Translations under genes and position numbers: made by a program
Shown: piece by piece, positions 1-6,857 of the stretch
How positions within the stretch are numbered: the first letter of the stretch is position 1
Layout: every line of letters begins with the position of its first letter
Notes under the pieces: model-generated
The model's input: only the letters and a program-made list of their open reading frames with translations
Database searches by the model: none
What the model was told of the DNA's origin: nothing
Source: Thermoguttaceae bacterium
Lineage (GTDB): Bacteria > Planctomycetota > Planctomycetia > Pirellulales > Thermoguttaceae
Length of the DNA: 10,969 nucleotides
NCBI GenBank assembly: GCA_024653385.1
Contig: JANLFZ010000085.1
Coordinates: 2,651-13,619 of the forward strand
Reading direction: 5' to 3'

Positions 1-34
1 GCTATCCGCCCGGGCGCTTCGGCGGGCGGATAGC
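1..34. repeat. Inverted repeat with 11-base perfect arms
   Basis: Bases 1-11 (GCTATCCGCCC) and 24-34 (GGGCGGATAGC) are exact reverse complements separated by 12 bases. The element lies inside the DUF1559 reading frame, over the codons for RYPPAEAPGR, so it may be chance in GC-rich coding DNA or a small palindromic element. It sits at the window edge and cannot be judged further. Confidence 0.35.
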
Positions 35-215
35 GCGACTGGGCCGCATGAAAACCCTCGACGGCCAGGGCCACCTGGTGCAAGTGGTTCTGGCACTGTG
101 CGCGCCGCGCGGCCTCGCGCGCCGCCTGCACCGCGGGGAGCATCAGGGCCATGAGCACCGCGATGATGGTCATGACCACGAGAAGCTCGACCAGCGTGAA
201 GCCTCGGCACCGCAT
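1..215 (-). CDS. DUF1559 protein with type IV pilin-like N-terminus (3' part outside window)
   Basis: The first 71 codons of a longer gene that runs off the left edge. The N-terminus is a textbook class III (prepilin-type) signal: a short basic leader MRCRG, then FTLVELLVVM with Glu at +5 of the mature protein, a hydrophobic helix, and the sequence MLPAVQAAREAARRAQC that is typical of the very large planctomycete DUF1559 (SBP_bac_10-like) family. The following NHLHQVALAVEGFHAAQSRYPP also fits that family. Such proteins are predicted to be processed by a prepilin peptidase and exposed at the cell surface; their function is not established. The start follows the stop of the upstream mannosyltransferase gene by 20 bases, with a modest AGGGG upstream, so it could be the last gene of the operon. 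Family call is secure; role unknown. Confidence 0.88.
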   Translation of the reverse strand, partial: MRCRGFTLVELLVVMTIIAVLMALMLPAVQAAREAARRAQCQNHLHQVALAVEGFHAAQSRYPPAEAPGRI

Positions 216-235
216 GGGCGTGCCCCTGGGTTCGG

Positions 236-1543
236 TTATGCGTACACGTATCCGGCCGCGAACATCGCGGCGTAAACCGCCATCAGAAAACCGGACAGGG
301 CGAGAATCCCATAGGCGGCCAGCGGCGTCATGCGGGCCAAGAGGCGTCCCAGCACGAGGTACATCGGCACCACCACTGCCGCGAACCGCCCATGTCCCAT
401 CATACACATCTCATAGCTGCGCGTGAAATAGGGGATCGCGAGGAGGCCGGCGCTGAGCAGGATCTCGGGGGCTGTGAGCCAACGCTTCATCGCGCCCAGC
501 GCCACCAGGCTCGCCGCCGCGAGAAAGTAGAGCGGATTGGCAAACTGCAAGCTCACCGCCGCGGGGGCCGGATCGCTCCGCCGCCCCCAGTACGCCAGCG
601 AGTAACTGTCATACGCCGACCAGATCGGCTCCCAACTCGCCAGCGAGAGCAACTTGTCCCCGAGCGACACCGGGGGTCGGATACGCCAGTTCTCCTGCGT
701 CTTAGCAAAGGCCATAGGGTCGCCGAAGCGGAGCCCGAGGAAGGCCGCGTAGGCCAAGAGCCCCCACGCGGCCAGTGGCATGACCCACGCAAGCCGTCGC
801 AATGCAGCGAGGCACGAGGGCGACTTTCGCCAGGCTTCCCACGCCAGGGGCGGCAGCAGGGCCACGCCCACCGGACGCGTCGCCGTCGCCGCGCCAACGA
901 CGACGGCGAGGATCGCCACAGACCAACCTCGGTGCATCCCAAACAAAGCCACAAGGCATAGCAGCACGAACAGCGACTCGCTGTAGGCCATGCGAAAGAA
1001 GAACGTCGTGGGAAACAGTCCGAAGGCCAACAGCGCGTACGGCCATGCGACTGGCTCGGCCTCCGACATGCGAGAGCCAACATAGGCCGCCAGGATCAGA
1101 AACGCCGCGAGCAGACAGGCGTTCGAGATGACGACCAGCGTCCACTCCGCAGGCGCTCCGGTCGCCGCGCCCAAAACGCACGCTGCCAGCGGATAGAGCG
1201 GAAAGAAAGCGACACTGGAAGGGCGGCGAGGGTCGTACGAGTAGCCCTCGGACGCGACCGCCGCGTACCACCGGCCATCGCACTGGCAGAGGAGCTCGAT
1301 CCACCGCGGCCCGCTGTCGGCTGCTACGTCCGGCGGGCGCGCCCCCGACGACCCGATTAAGCAGCAAGCGCCGGCCATGACCGCCAGGATGAAGAACGCG
1401 ACGCCCAAGGCATACGCGACTAGGGCGACCAAGAAGAGCGTCCTCGCGCCAGGTCTTGCCCAATCTCCGCCTGATAGGACGGCCTGTCCAGGCCGCCCTA
1501 CGGGAAAACTGGGCACGTGATTGGTTTGCGGGTCCTCTGTCAT
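236..1543 (-). CDS. PIG-V-like mannosyltransferase family membrane protein (paralog 1)
   Basis: A 435-residue polytopic membrane protein resembling the bacterial 'mannosyltransferase family protein' group related to eukaryotic GPI mannosyltransferase 2 (PIG-V, Mannosyl_trans2). Such enzymes transfer a mannose-like sugar from a lipid-phosphate donor on the outer face of the membrane. A first membrane helix at about 35-60 is followed by a loop with CDGRWY (88-93) and YDPRRPSSVAFFPLYPL (103-119), the conserved early catalytic-type loop; further helices follow, with LLAFGLFPTTFF and AYSESLF signatures. It is paralogous along its whole length to the gene at 8695-9909, which has WDGQWY at the same place. 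Two starts compete: an ATG at 1567 in a 4-base ATGA overlap with the methyltransferase stop, and the ATG at 1543, chosen because GGGGAGG lies 5 bases upstream. The sugar substrate cannot be read from sequence. Confidence 0.82.
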   Translation of the reverse strand: MTEDPQTNHVPSFPVGRPGQAVLSGGDWARPGARTLFLVALVAYALGVAFFILAVMAGACCLIGSSGARPPDVAADSGPRWIELLCQCDGRWYAAVASEGYSYDPRRPSSVAFFPLYPLAACVLGAATGAPAEWTLVVISNACLLAAFLILAAYVGSRMSEAEPVAWPYALLAFGLFPTTFFFRMAYSESLFVLLCLVALFGMHRGWSVAILAVVVGAATATRPVGVALLPPLAWEAWRKSPSCLAALRRLAWVMPLAAWGLLAYAAFLGLRFGDPMAFAKTQENWRIRPPVSLGDKLLSLASWEPIWSAYDSYSLAYWGRRSDPAPAAVSLQFANPLYFLAAASLVALGAMKRWLTAPEILLSAGLLAIPYFTRSYEMCMMGHGRFAAVVVPMYLVLGRLLARMTPLAAYGILALSGFLMAVYAAMFAAGYVYA

Positions 1544-1548
1544 GGGCG

Positions 1549-1555
1549 CCTCCCC
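1549..1555 (-). promoter_or_regulatory. Ribosome binding site deciding the mannosyltransferase start
   Basis: Reads GGGGAGG on the minus strand, 5 bases before the ATG at 1543. It favours this start over the upstream in-frame ATG at 1567, which overlaps the previous stop codon. Confidence 0.6.
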
Positions 1556-1563
1556 GGCGCGGC

Positions 1564-2568
1564 TCATGAGTCGGCCGGCGTGGCCATGACACGGGCGAGC
1601 GGATGATTGCCGTCCGATCGAGCGTACCCAGGGCATGCCGCCGGCTTTTGGGCCGCGATCGCTAGGCAAACGCCGGTCTCGTCGCCGCCGCACGCCAGGC
1701 GCTCGACGCAACGCGCCAACCGCCGCCGGAGCCAATGCGGCCGCCAGACGCAGCGAATGCCGAGAGCTTCGGCGAGTCGATACGGCCACGCCAAGGCGAG
1801 CAACAAGTCCCACCATACCGCCGCCCGGGCCGAAACGCAACGCCGGACATGCTCCAGCCGAAACCCGGCCTCGCGGAACATGCTTTCCCAATCGTCGTGG
1901 GGGAGCATGGTGACGTGACGGAACGCCCAGTCCTGGAGTCGGCAGTAGAGCCGACCGAGCTTGGGCAGCCCGGCGTGTTCGCACAACCGGGCGTAGAACA
2001 ACTCCCGGTGCAAGTCGGAGAGGACCACCGTGACGATCGCCCGGCCGCCGGGCTTGAGTACCCGAAACATCTCGTCCACGACCCCTTGCGCGTGCGGGAT
2101 GTGTTCCAGCACGGAGATGCATAACACCGTCTGGAACTCCTTGGCGCCAAACGGGAGCGAGTGCGCATCGGCCCGTACGAGCCACTTGTATGCGCGGCAG
2201 CGCGCCGCGCGTCGAAGAGCCCCCTTTGCGACATCGACCCCCATGTCCACCGGCGCGTTCAGCGCGAACTGCGCGAACTGCCCGGTGCCGCAGCCGACCT
2301 CCAGGATCGGGCGTCGGAAGTCCATGTTCCCCAGTGCCTTGACCTCCGCCGCACGAAAGATCGCATGCGACAGTGGCGTGCGCGCCAGGTAGGCGTCGAG
2401 AACCTCCGCATGAGTATTCAGCCGAACGCACACGTCAATTGCCGCCGCGCGGAGTGCCTCGGAGGGCGAGAGTGCGTGCAGCACTTCGTGCGCCGCAGGC
2501 TCCGGTCGCAAAGCGAGCGGGCTACTCTCGCCATCGTCGGCTCCGCGCATGCAGTCCGAGGCGTTCAT
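1564..2568 (-). CDS. Class I SAM-dependent methyltransferase
   Basis: A 334-residue soluble protein with a Rossmann-fold SAM-binding core (Methyltransf_11 type). Motif I is LEVGCGTGQ (89-97), an acidic residue closes strand 2 in GVDV (110-113), and the order RADAHSLPF (132-140), VLEHIPHA (153-160) and RVLKPGGR (169-176) is standard for small-molecule and glycan/lipid methyltransferases. The C-terminal third (from about 185) has aromatic and basic stretches that could form a substrate cap; no substrate can be named. The ATG at 2568 overlaps the stop of the LolA-like gene by ATGA, a typical translational-coupling arrangement, and an open extension upstream of it is only read-through of that gene in another frame. 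Its own stop overlaps a possible start of the next mannosyltransferase gene in the same way. The pairing suggests modification of an envelope glycan or lipid, which is inference. Confidence 0.85.
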   Translation of the reverse strand: MNASDCMRGADDGESSPLALRPEPAAHEVLHALSPSEALRAAAIDVCVRLNTHAEVLDAYLARTPLSHAIFRAAEVKALGNMDFRRPILEVGCGTGQFAQFALNAPVDMGVDVAKGALRRAARCRAYKWLVRADAHSLPFGAKEFQTVLCISVLEHIPHAQGVVDEMFRVLKPGGRAIVTVVLSDLHRELFYARLCEHAGLPKLGRLYCRLQDWAFRHVTMLPHDDWESMFREAGFRLEHVRRCVSARAAVWWDLLLALAWPYRLAEALGIRCVWRPHWLRRRLARCVERLACGGDETGVCLAIAAQKPAACPGYARSDGNHPLARVMATPADS

Positions 2569-3725
2569 GACTTCCCGGCTTCTAGGGGTTTCGCGCCCAT
2601 CGGCTGACCAAAAGCGGCGCGTCTCTTCCATCGCCAAACTGCCAACACTGTCGCGAGCACGACCCCGATGCCCGTAAGGGTGGCGATCACTATCTTCACT
2701 GCCGTGCGATTCGATGCGTGTGGCAGGTATTGAGACGCCGTGTCGGCGAGGCCCGCCACGGTATCCTCGACCGGCTGGGGCAGAAAACGCATCGTGCCGC
2801 TCCGCAGGTCGCATATATCCACCCCGGCTGGAACGGCGATCTTGAAATCGTCATCGGTTACGGAGTTCACGGCGACCCGTTTCACGCTTATTCCCAACTC
2901 CACGTAAGGGACAAGGTTGTTGCCCTGATCGTTGACGGCGGCGAACGACCTGCGCACATACCGCCGGGGCAGCCACACGCCCTGCTGCACTTCGACGAAA
3001 TCCCCAGCGATCGCCGTTTCGACCACCTGACGCGCCTCGATGCCGCCGGCGTACCGCTCGCGCTTCCTCCATGCACAACCCAGTTTGGGGTCAACCCAGA
3101 ACCGCTGGTATCCCCTCGCCTCGACCACACGGCACTGCGAGCCGTCAACCTCCTCTTGCTGGGGCAACACGCGAAACCCGTGAAGCAAAGATCGCGCCCT
3201 GTCATTGGCAAGGCAGTAGGGAAACTTGGCGCTCTGATTCACGGTCGCCCGGTCGCGGTCGGTCAGCAACAGGCCAAGCACCTCCGAGCAGTACAGCTCC
3301 TGATCATCGCATCGATCGTACTTGCCCTCCATGAGGAAGACGCTCCTCATCACCGGCTCGGGGGATTCGCGGTACTTGTACCGCACGTCCGCCGTAAACT
3401 GCCCATCGAAAACCAGGGTGGTCGGTTCGTAGGGGCTGTTCTTCGCCGGGAACCGCCGCAACAACCGATTTTCGCCATTGCTGGCGAATAAGACCTGCCA
3501 GGGCTCTTGGTCCCAGCCGTCGGTCCTGCCGGGCATGTGCCGTAGCACCGTGAAACGGTACTCGTATTCGACCCGAATGCTCTTGATCGCGTTCAGCCGG
3601 GCCAATGCTGCCCGGTAAACATCGTCCAAACTTGGCGCGGCTTCTGACGCGGCCCCGTGAAGGGCGCCCACCATTACGGCTACGTTGCCCAGGGCACATG
3701 CGAGAACGAAAGCCACTCTGCTCAT
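2565..3725 (-). CDS. Exported LolA-like (outer-membrane lipoprotein-sorting type) protein with C-terminal membrane anchor
   Basis: A 386-residue protein with a signal peptide (about 1-28, AAS/EAAP cleavage region), then a helix LDDVYRAALARLNAIKSIRVEYEYRF and a series of beta-strands (VLFASNGENRLLRRFP, TTLVFDGQFTADVRYKY, CRVVEARGYQRFWVDP, GCAWRKRERYAGG, QQGVWLPRRYV). This pattern resembles the half-barrel LolA/LppX/RseB fold widespread in planctomycetes as 'outer membrane lipoprotein-sorting protein'. Unlike LolA it carries a transmembrane helix at about 343-364 followed by basic residues, so the domain would be held on the outer face of the membrane. Six Cys (139, 146, 171, 198, 217, 305) lie in the exported part. 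The start is one base after the previous stop, with AAGAGG 7 bases upstream. Fold assignment is by pattern, moderate confidence; lipid or peptide binding is inferred. Confidence 0.72.
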   Translation of the reverse strand: MSRVAFVLACALGNVAVMVGALHGAASEAAPSLDDVYRAALARLNAIKSIRVEYEYRFTVLRHMPGRTDGWDQEPWQVLFASNGENRLLRRFPAKNSPYEPTTLVFDGQFTADVRYKYRESPEPVMRSVFLMEGKYDRCDDQELYCSEVLGLLLTDRDRATVNQSAKFPYCLANDRARSLLHGFRVLPQQEEVDGSQCRVVEARGYQRFWVDPKLGCAWRKRERYAGGIEARQVVETAIAGDFVEVQQGVWLPRRYVRRSFAAVNDQGNNLVPYVELGISVKRVAVNSVTDDDFKIAVPAGVDICDLRSGTMRFLPQPVEDTVAGLADTASQYLPHASNRTAVKIVIATLTGIGVVLATVLAVWRWKRRAAFGQPMGAKPLEAGKS

Positions 3726-3726
3726 G

Positions 3727-4917
3727 CTATGACCTCTTGGACTCGCCCCGCCTGGTTTTTAGTCCGCTTCGCGCCTGCCTCCAGGCTTCTGGATACCAGC
3801 TTCTCAGGGCCGCGCCGCAGTGCGCGAAAGTGCCGTATTGGCTAAAGATGGTCGCGTCGCTCTCGGCCAGAAGTCGCTCGACCACGAAGCGGCAGGCGCG
3901 CTCGATCATCGATCCGTCCACCGGTACGCTGTCGGGCGCCCATGCCAGGAACTCCAGCATATGCCCCGTGACGACCATCTCGGGACTCGCCGTAGGCTCC
4001 CCTTTCAGCCAGTCATCGGTGCCATACCATCGTAAGTCCCAGCAACCGTTGGATTGCTGCGTATCGCGCAACTTCTGAATCGCATCGAGGATTCTGTCAT
4101 GCGCGGCGCGCCTTGAAACTTCGCCGAGAATAGCATGCTTCGCGTCCACTCGGCAGAGGATCGCCAAGGCCTGAAAGGCGTGGGTCCCGTAGCACGCCTG
4201 GTTGGTCGTCGGAGCACGACACAAACGGTCGCATAGGCCATCAAAATCGTAGCTTTCGCCGTACTTGTTCGTCCAATGAGTCCCCGGCGGCAGATAGAGC
4301 GCGTAGGCGATGGCCGTCCACTCCAACTCGTTGTCGGGCAGGAATTCCGCGCATGATGCTCGAACCATGTCCGCAATCGTGTACGGTGTGCCGTGCACGA
4401 GTATCTTGTGGCGGCTGTCGAAGCCGAGACGCGCCAAGACGGCAAGAGTGTAGTCCGGGTGTGCGTCGCCGAACTCCGCCATTCCGCCCGCGTTCCCGAC
4501 CAACCTGATTCCGAACCGAGTAGCGCGATAGATCCGCTCGTGGGGATAGACACTCGCGGCTTGATCCGTGTCGGAGATGACCGCCATCGCCTTTTCGCAG
4601 TAGGCACACGGCGGCGCTGCCCGTTGACCCCACAAACTCAGGGCGTGGACGCGGCTGGACCAGGATCGAAGCGAATCTTCCGGGTAGAGGCGCTCTAAGG
4701 CACGCCTCACCTGCGCGGTCTCTTCAGCCAAACGCCCACCAAGCACTCGCGTCTGAAGCACCACCGGCGTTTCTCTGACTGGCGGAAACGACACTCCCTC
4801 CGGCCCGAGCGGATGCGCAGCATCACGGAAATCCAACGCCCCCCGGCGCATAGCCACGATCGCGACCGCGGCGACTGCAATCGCGCCAGCGACAATCGAC
4901 CGTCTAACCGGCGACAT
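3727..4917 (-). CDS. Hypothetical exported protein, alpha/alpha-toroid-like (prenyltransferase/squalene-cyclase repeat type)
   Basis: A 396-residue protein with an N-terminal membrane segment or signal anchor (about 7-23). The rest is mostly helical, with pieces reminiscent of alpha/alpha-toroid repeats: ACYGTHAFQALAIL (241-254), QQSNGCWDLRW (287-297, like the QW motif QxxxGxW), and VVTGHMLEFLAW (315-326). It is not a recognisable terpene cyclase: the DxDD-type catalytic motif is not evident. It has ten Cys, including a CxxC (CAYC, 104-107), C229/C233/C242 close together, and C292 and C367, which fits an exported protein relying on disulfides. GGGAG lies 6 bases before the ATG; the gap to the upstream gene is 30 bases and to the downstream gene one base, so it sits inside the operon. 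Function unknown; toroid fold is a pattern-based guess. Confidence 0.68.
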   Translation of the reverse strand: MSPVRRSIVAGAIAVAAVAIVAMRRGALDFRDAAHPLGPEGVSFPPVRETPVVLQTRVLGGRLAEETAQVRRALERLYPEDSLRSWSSRVHALSLWGQRAAPPCAYCEKAMAVISDTDQAASVYPHERIYRATRFGIRLVGNAGGMAEFGDAHPDYTLAVLARLGFDSRHKILVHGTPYTIADMVRASCAEFLPDNELEWTAIAYALYLPPGTHWTNKYGESYDFDGLCDRLCRAPTTNQACYGTHAFQALAILCRVDAKHAILGEVSRRAAHDRILDAIQKLRDTQQSNGCWDLRWYGTDDWLKGEPTASPEMVVTGHMLEFLAWAPDSVPVDGSMIERACRFVVERLLAESDATIFSQYGTFAHCGAALRSWYPEAWRQARSGLKTRRGESKRS

Positions 4918-4947
4918 GTGCTACTCCCAAGATCGCGCCTACCGTGC

Positions 4948-6354
4948 CTATTCGATCAGCAGCAGGCCATTGACTTCCTCAGAAGCCGTCTTGCCGTCCA
5001 AGCGGTACTCGACGATCATCTTCGCGGAAAGGGACCTCGTTGGTCGCTGCACCCTCATGGGCACTTCAATCGTTCGGGAGAAACCCTCGAGTTGTTGCTC
5101 AGCCGGGAATATGCGAAGGCCTTTCAGGTCCGCCGCAATCAACGGCGATTCGGAGGAAACTGCAACTATCTCCAAAGGGGTGCTAGGGCGCTTGGTCATC
5201 GCCTGCATCCGCAACCGCGGGACCTGATTGCGCGCGAAATCCGTGGGCCGAACCACGTAGTTCTGGGGCACGACCAGTCCTTCGACGAGGCCGGAGACGC
5301 GGATGCGTTCGTACCCCGCCAGACCGTCCGCGGTAAGAAGGAAGGTCTCCGTGAGGTCTCCGGGTCGCCGCCCAGAGATATCGGGAAATAGAACGATAGT
5401 CAGCTTTCCACCGGGAGCCAGTTCATTGCTCGGGTGGAACTTCGTGCGAATGCAGCCGCAGGACGCCGGTGAGAGATTCAAACGGCAAGGCCGATCGCCG
5501 CGGTTGTGGACCTCCACCGAACGATGAACCTCATCCTTGGTGCCCTTCCGCATCACCCCGAAGTCGACTGTTGGCGAGCTGATCTGGATCACCGACCGTA
5601 ATTCCGGCACGCCCGAGTTCGCCCTTGGCTCGTTTCGACAACCGGCCGCCGATAGGAGAATGCACAGAAGGGCTGTCGTCGTAACCGCTTTCCCGATGCT
5701 GGAATGTCTTCCCCTCCAGAGGAAAATGACCAGCGCGACAAGTCCACTCAGAGCCAACGTCCCAATGGCGGCCAGCGGTCCGCTAAAGACCGATGCCTCC
5801 GCGACCAGGTAATAACCTGTCACATGCTGGAGAAACTCGCTCCGTGTGCTCTGCAGGATCCGCCCAAGGCCCGCATCGCACACGGTAACGCGATCCTCCG
5901 TGACTTCCAAGAGCACAATGTAATGTCCCAGTGGCGAGGGGTGCGTCGGCTCCACTTGCGCGATCGCCGGCAACGGCAATCGCCCAAGGGAAGCTGGACG
6001 GCAAAAAACGGCGCGCATCGGATACCCCAACTGCTTACTCGCCTGGCCCAGGTCATAAAGCGACGAACCACGAGGGCCGATAGGTACCAGCCGGCGAACC
6101 TCCTCGATCGCGACCCGCTTTCCGGCCAGATGCAACACGACGCAAAGGCTGCGCACCCCACATTCGGGGAGCGACGCCGCTTGGGCCGACAAGTCAACCG
6201 AGTTCTGTAGAATCTCCCCGGGGGCCAACGCCCGGGCGGTCACACGCGCACTGTGCCCCTTACTTTCGCCAGAAGACCGCCGCCACACCGACCACGCGAG
6301 CACCAGTGTCACGACGCTCAGCGCCCCCAGCAACCAACGCCACGTCAGGACCAT
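4948..6354 (-). CDS. C39-type cysteine peptidase domain fused to DUF1573
   Basis: A 468-residue protein (from the ATG). Order: N-terminal membrane helix (about 6-23); C39-like papain-fold peptidase domain with SLPECGVRSLC (Cys65 as nucleophile), GSSLYDLGQASKQLGY, LGHYIVLLEV (His144) and VTVCDAG (Asp160); two hydrophobic segments (about 192-213 and 223-238); then DUF1573 with DFGVMRKG, SPASCGC (295-301) and an ASPM/Ig-like beta fold to the end. C39 domains normally cleave double-glycine leaders as part of ABC exporters; no ATPase or exporter domain is present here, so it acts alone or is a non-catalytic binder. The segment before DUF1573 (LLCILLSAAGC, 229-239) looks like a lipoprotein signal peptide, suggesting fusion of two ancestral genes. 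A TTG at 6363 is a serious alternative start. It follows the Cys-rich gene in the operon. Confidence 0.83.
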   Translation of the reverse strand: MVLTWRWLLGALSVVTLVLAWSVWRRSSGESKGHSARVTARALAPGEILQNSVDLSAQAASLPECGVRSLCVVLHLAGKRVAIEEVRRLVPIGPRGSSLYDLGQASKQLGYPMRAVFCRPASLGRLPLPAIAQVEPTHPSPLGHYIVLLEVTEDRVTVCDAGLGRILQSTRSEFLQHVTGYYLVAEASVFSGPLAAIGTLALSGLVALVIFLWRGRHSSIGKAVTTTALLCILLSAAGCRNEPRANSGVPELRSVIQISSPTVDFGVMRKGTKDEVHRSVEVHNRGDRPCRLNLSPASCGCIRTKFHPSNELAPGGKLTIVLFPDISGRRPGDLTETFLLTADGLAGYERIRVSGLVEGLVVPQNYVVRPTDFARNQVPRLRMQAMTKRPSTPLEIVAVSSESPLIAADLKGLRIFPAEQQLEGFSRTIEVPMRVQRPTRSLSAKMIVEYRLDGKTASEEVNGLLLIE

Positions 6355-6370
6355 CCTATGCAAGCGATCG

Positions 6371-6378
6371 CTCCTTCC
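6371..6378 (-). promoter_or_regulatory. Ribosome binding site suggesting a TTG start for the C39/DUF1573 gene
   Basis: Reads GGAAGGAG on the minus strand. It is 16 bases from the ATG at 6354 but 7 bases from an in-frame TTG at 6363 (adding only three residues, MHR). The spacing favours TTG; codon preference favours ATG. Confidence 0.5.
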
Positions 6379-6380
6379 GC

Positions 6381-6857
6381 TCAGTAACATAGGGCGTGAT
6401 ACCACATGTTGGGGCACGGGCCCGGGATGTTTGCGCCGGTGCATTCGCAGAACCCACCGGATGACGTCAATGGGCCTTCGACGCAACTCGGGTGGTTCAC
6501 GGCAGGACACGGGATCCATTTCGTCCAACGCCACCCGTCGTACTGATAGTAGCCCACGAAATACGTGGGTCGCGTGCAGTCCCAGGGACACTGGAGTCCC
6601 CCACAGAAATTTCCCCCCTTGTCTACGTAAGACTGCCCGGTGCAAGTGTCCCCGTATTGATACGCACAGCCGTTCGGGTGGGACAAGCTCTTGTCATAGG
6701 TGCAAGCTTGGCCGCCGTAGACCTGCTTGGCCGTTTCCGGCTTGAGTGGGAGAACGCCCGAGTCACCCGTCAGGCAGTATTGGTAGGCGACGAATGCCGC
6801 CACGAGGCCCCAACAAAGAAGCAGGGAGCCGTTGTTCAACAAACGCCATCTGGACAC
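6381..6857 (-). CDS. Small membrane-anchored cysteine-rich protein
   Basis: A 158-residue protein of unknown family. A short N-terminal cytoplasmic tail (MSRWRLLNNG) leads into a hydrophobic helix (about 11-29, signal anchor or uncleaved signal), then a Gly/Tyr/Trp/Cys-rich extracytoplasmic domain. It has 14 Cys: C15 in the helix, C28 at its outer end, and twelve downstream (52, 64, 72, 85, 90, 94, 117, 125, 137, 139, 148, 157), an even number compatible with six disulfides. Aromatic clusters include YFVGYYQYDGWRWTKW (99-114). The start is GTG, supported by a perfect AAGGAGG 6 bases upstream. It overlaps the 3' end of the MauE-thioredoxin gene by 22 bases and precedes the C39/DUF1573 gene by 26, so it lies in the core of the operon. 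The neighbouring redox protein makes it a likely disulfide-formation client. It could be a surface structural protein, a secreted peptide precursor, or a redox subunit; none is proven. Confidence 0.82.
   Translation of the reverse strand: MSRWRLLNNGSLLLCWGLVAAFVAYQYCLTGDSGVLPLKPETAKQVYGGQACTYDKSLSHPNGCAYQYGDTCTGQSYVDKGGNFCGGLQCPWDCTRPTYFVGYYQYDGWRWTKWIPCPAVNHPSCVEGPLTSSGGFCECTGANIPGPCPNMWYHALCY

Noticed and set aside
1568..2431. Upstream extension of the mannosyltransferase frame, making a 731-codon open frame
   Set aside because: The extra ~290 codons lie out of frame over the methyltransferase, whose SAM motifs are intact, and their translation is Arg/Gly/Pro-rich without a domain.
2569..2814. 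82-codon extension of the methyltransferase upstream of 2568
   Set aside because: Out-of-frame reading of the LolA-like gene's C-terminus; the ATGA junction start at 2568 is the more natural one.
2718..3491. 257-codon open frame on the plus strand
   Set aside because: Antisense shadow of the LolA-like gene in GC-rich DNA; no recognisable domain and no ribosome binding site noticed.
3727..4917. Functional squalene/terpene cyclase
   Set aside because: Only a QW-like segment is present; no DxDD-type catalytic motif, and the neighbours are not isoprenoid genes.
6364..6645. Upstream extension of the C39/DUF1573 frame
   Set aside because: It overlaps the Cys-rich gene in another frame; the Cys-rich frame has a signal anchor and a perfect ribosome binding site, the extension has neither.
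6381..6857. Cys-rich protein as MauA (methylamine dehydrogenase small subunit)
   Set aside because: Cysteine number and MauE neighbour are suggestive, but I see no sequence similarity to MauA and no large-subunit gene (mauB) in the window.
6381..6857. Cys-rich protein as a double-glycine-leader bacteriocin cleaved by the C39 domain
   Set aside because: The N-terminus is a hydrophobic signal anchor, not a double-glycine leader, and no ABC exporter is present. GG at 48-49 lies beyond the membrane helix in a Gly-rich context and is not convincing.
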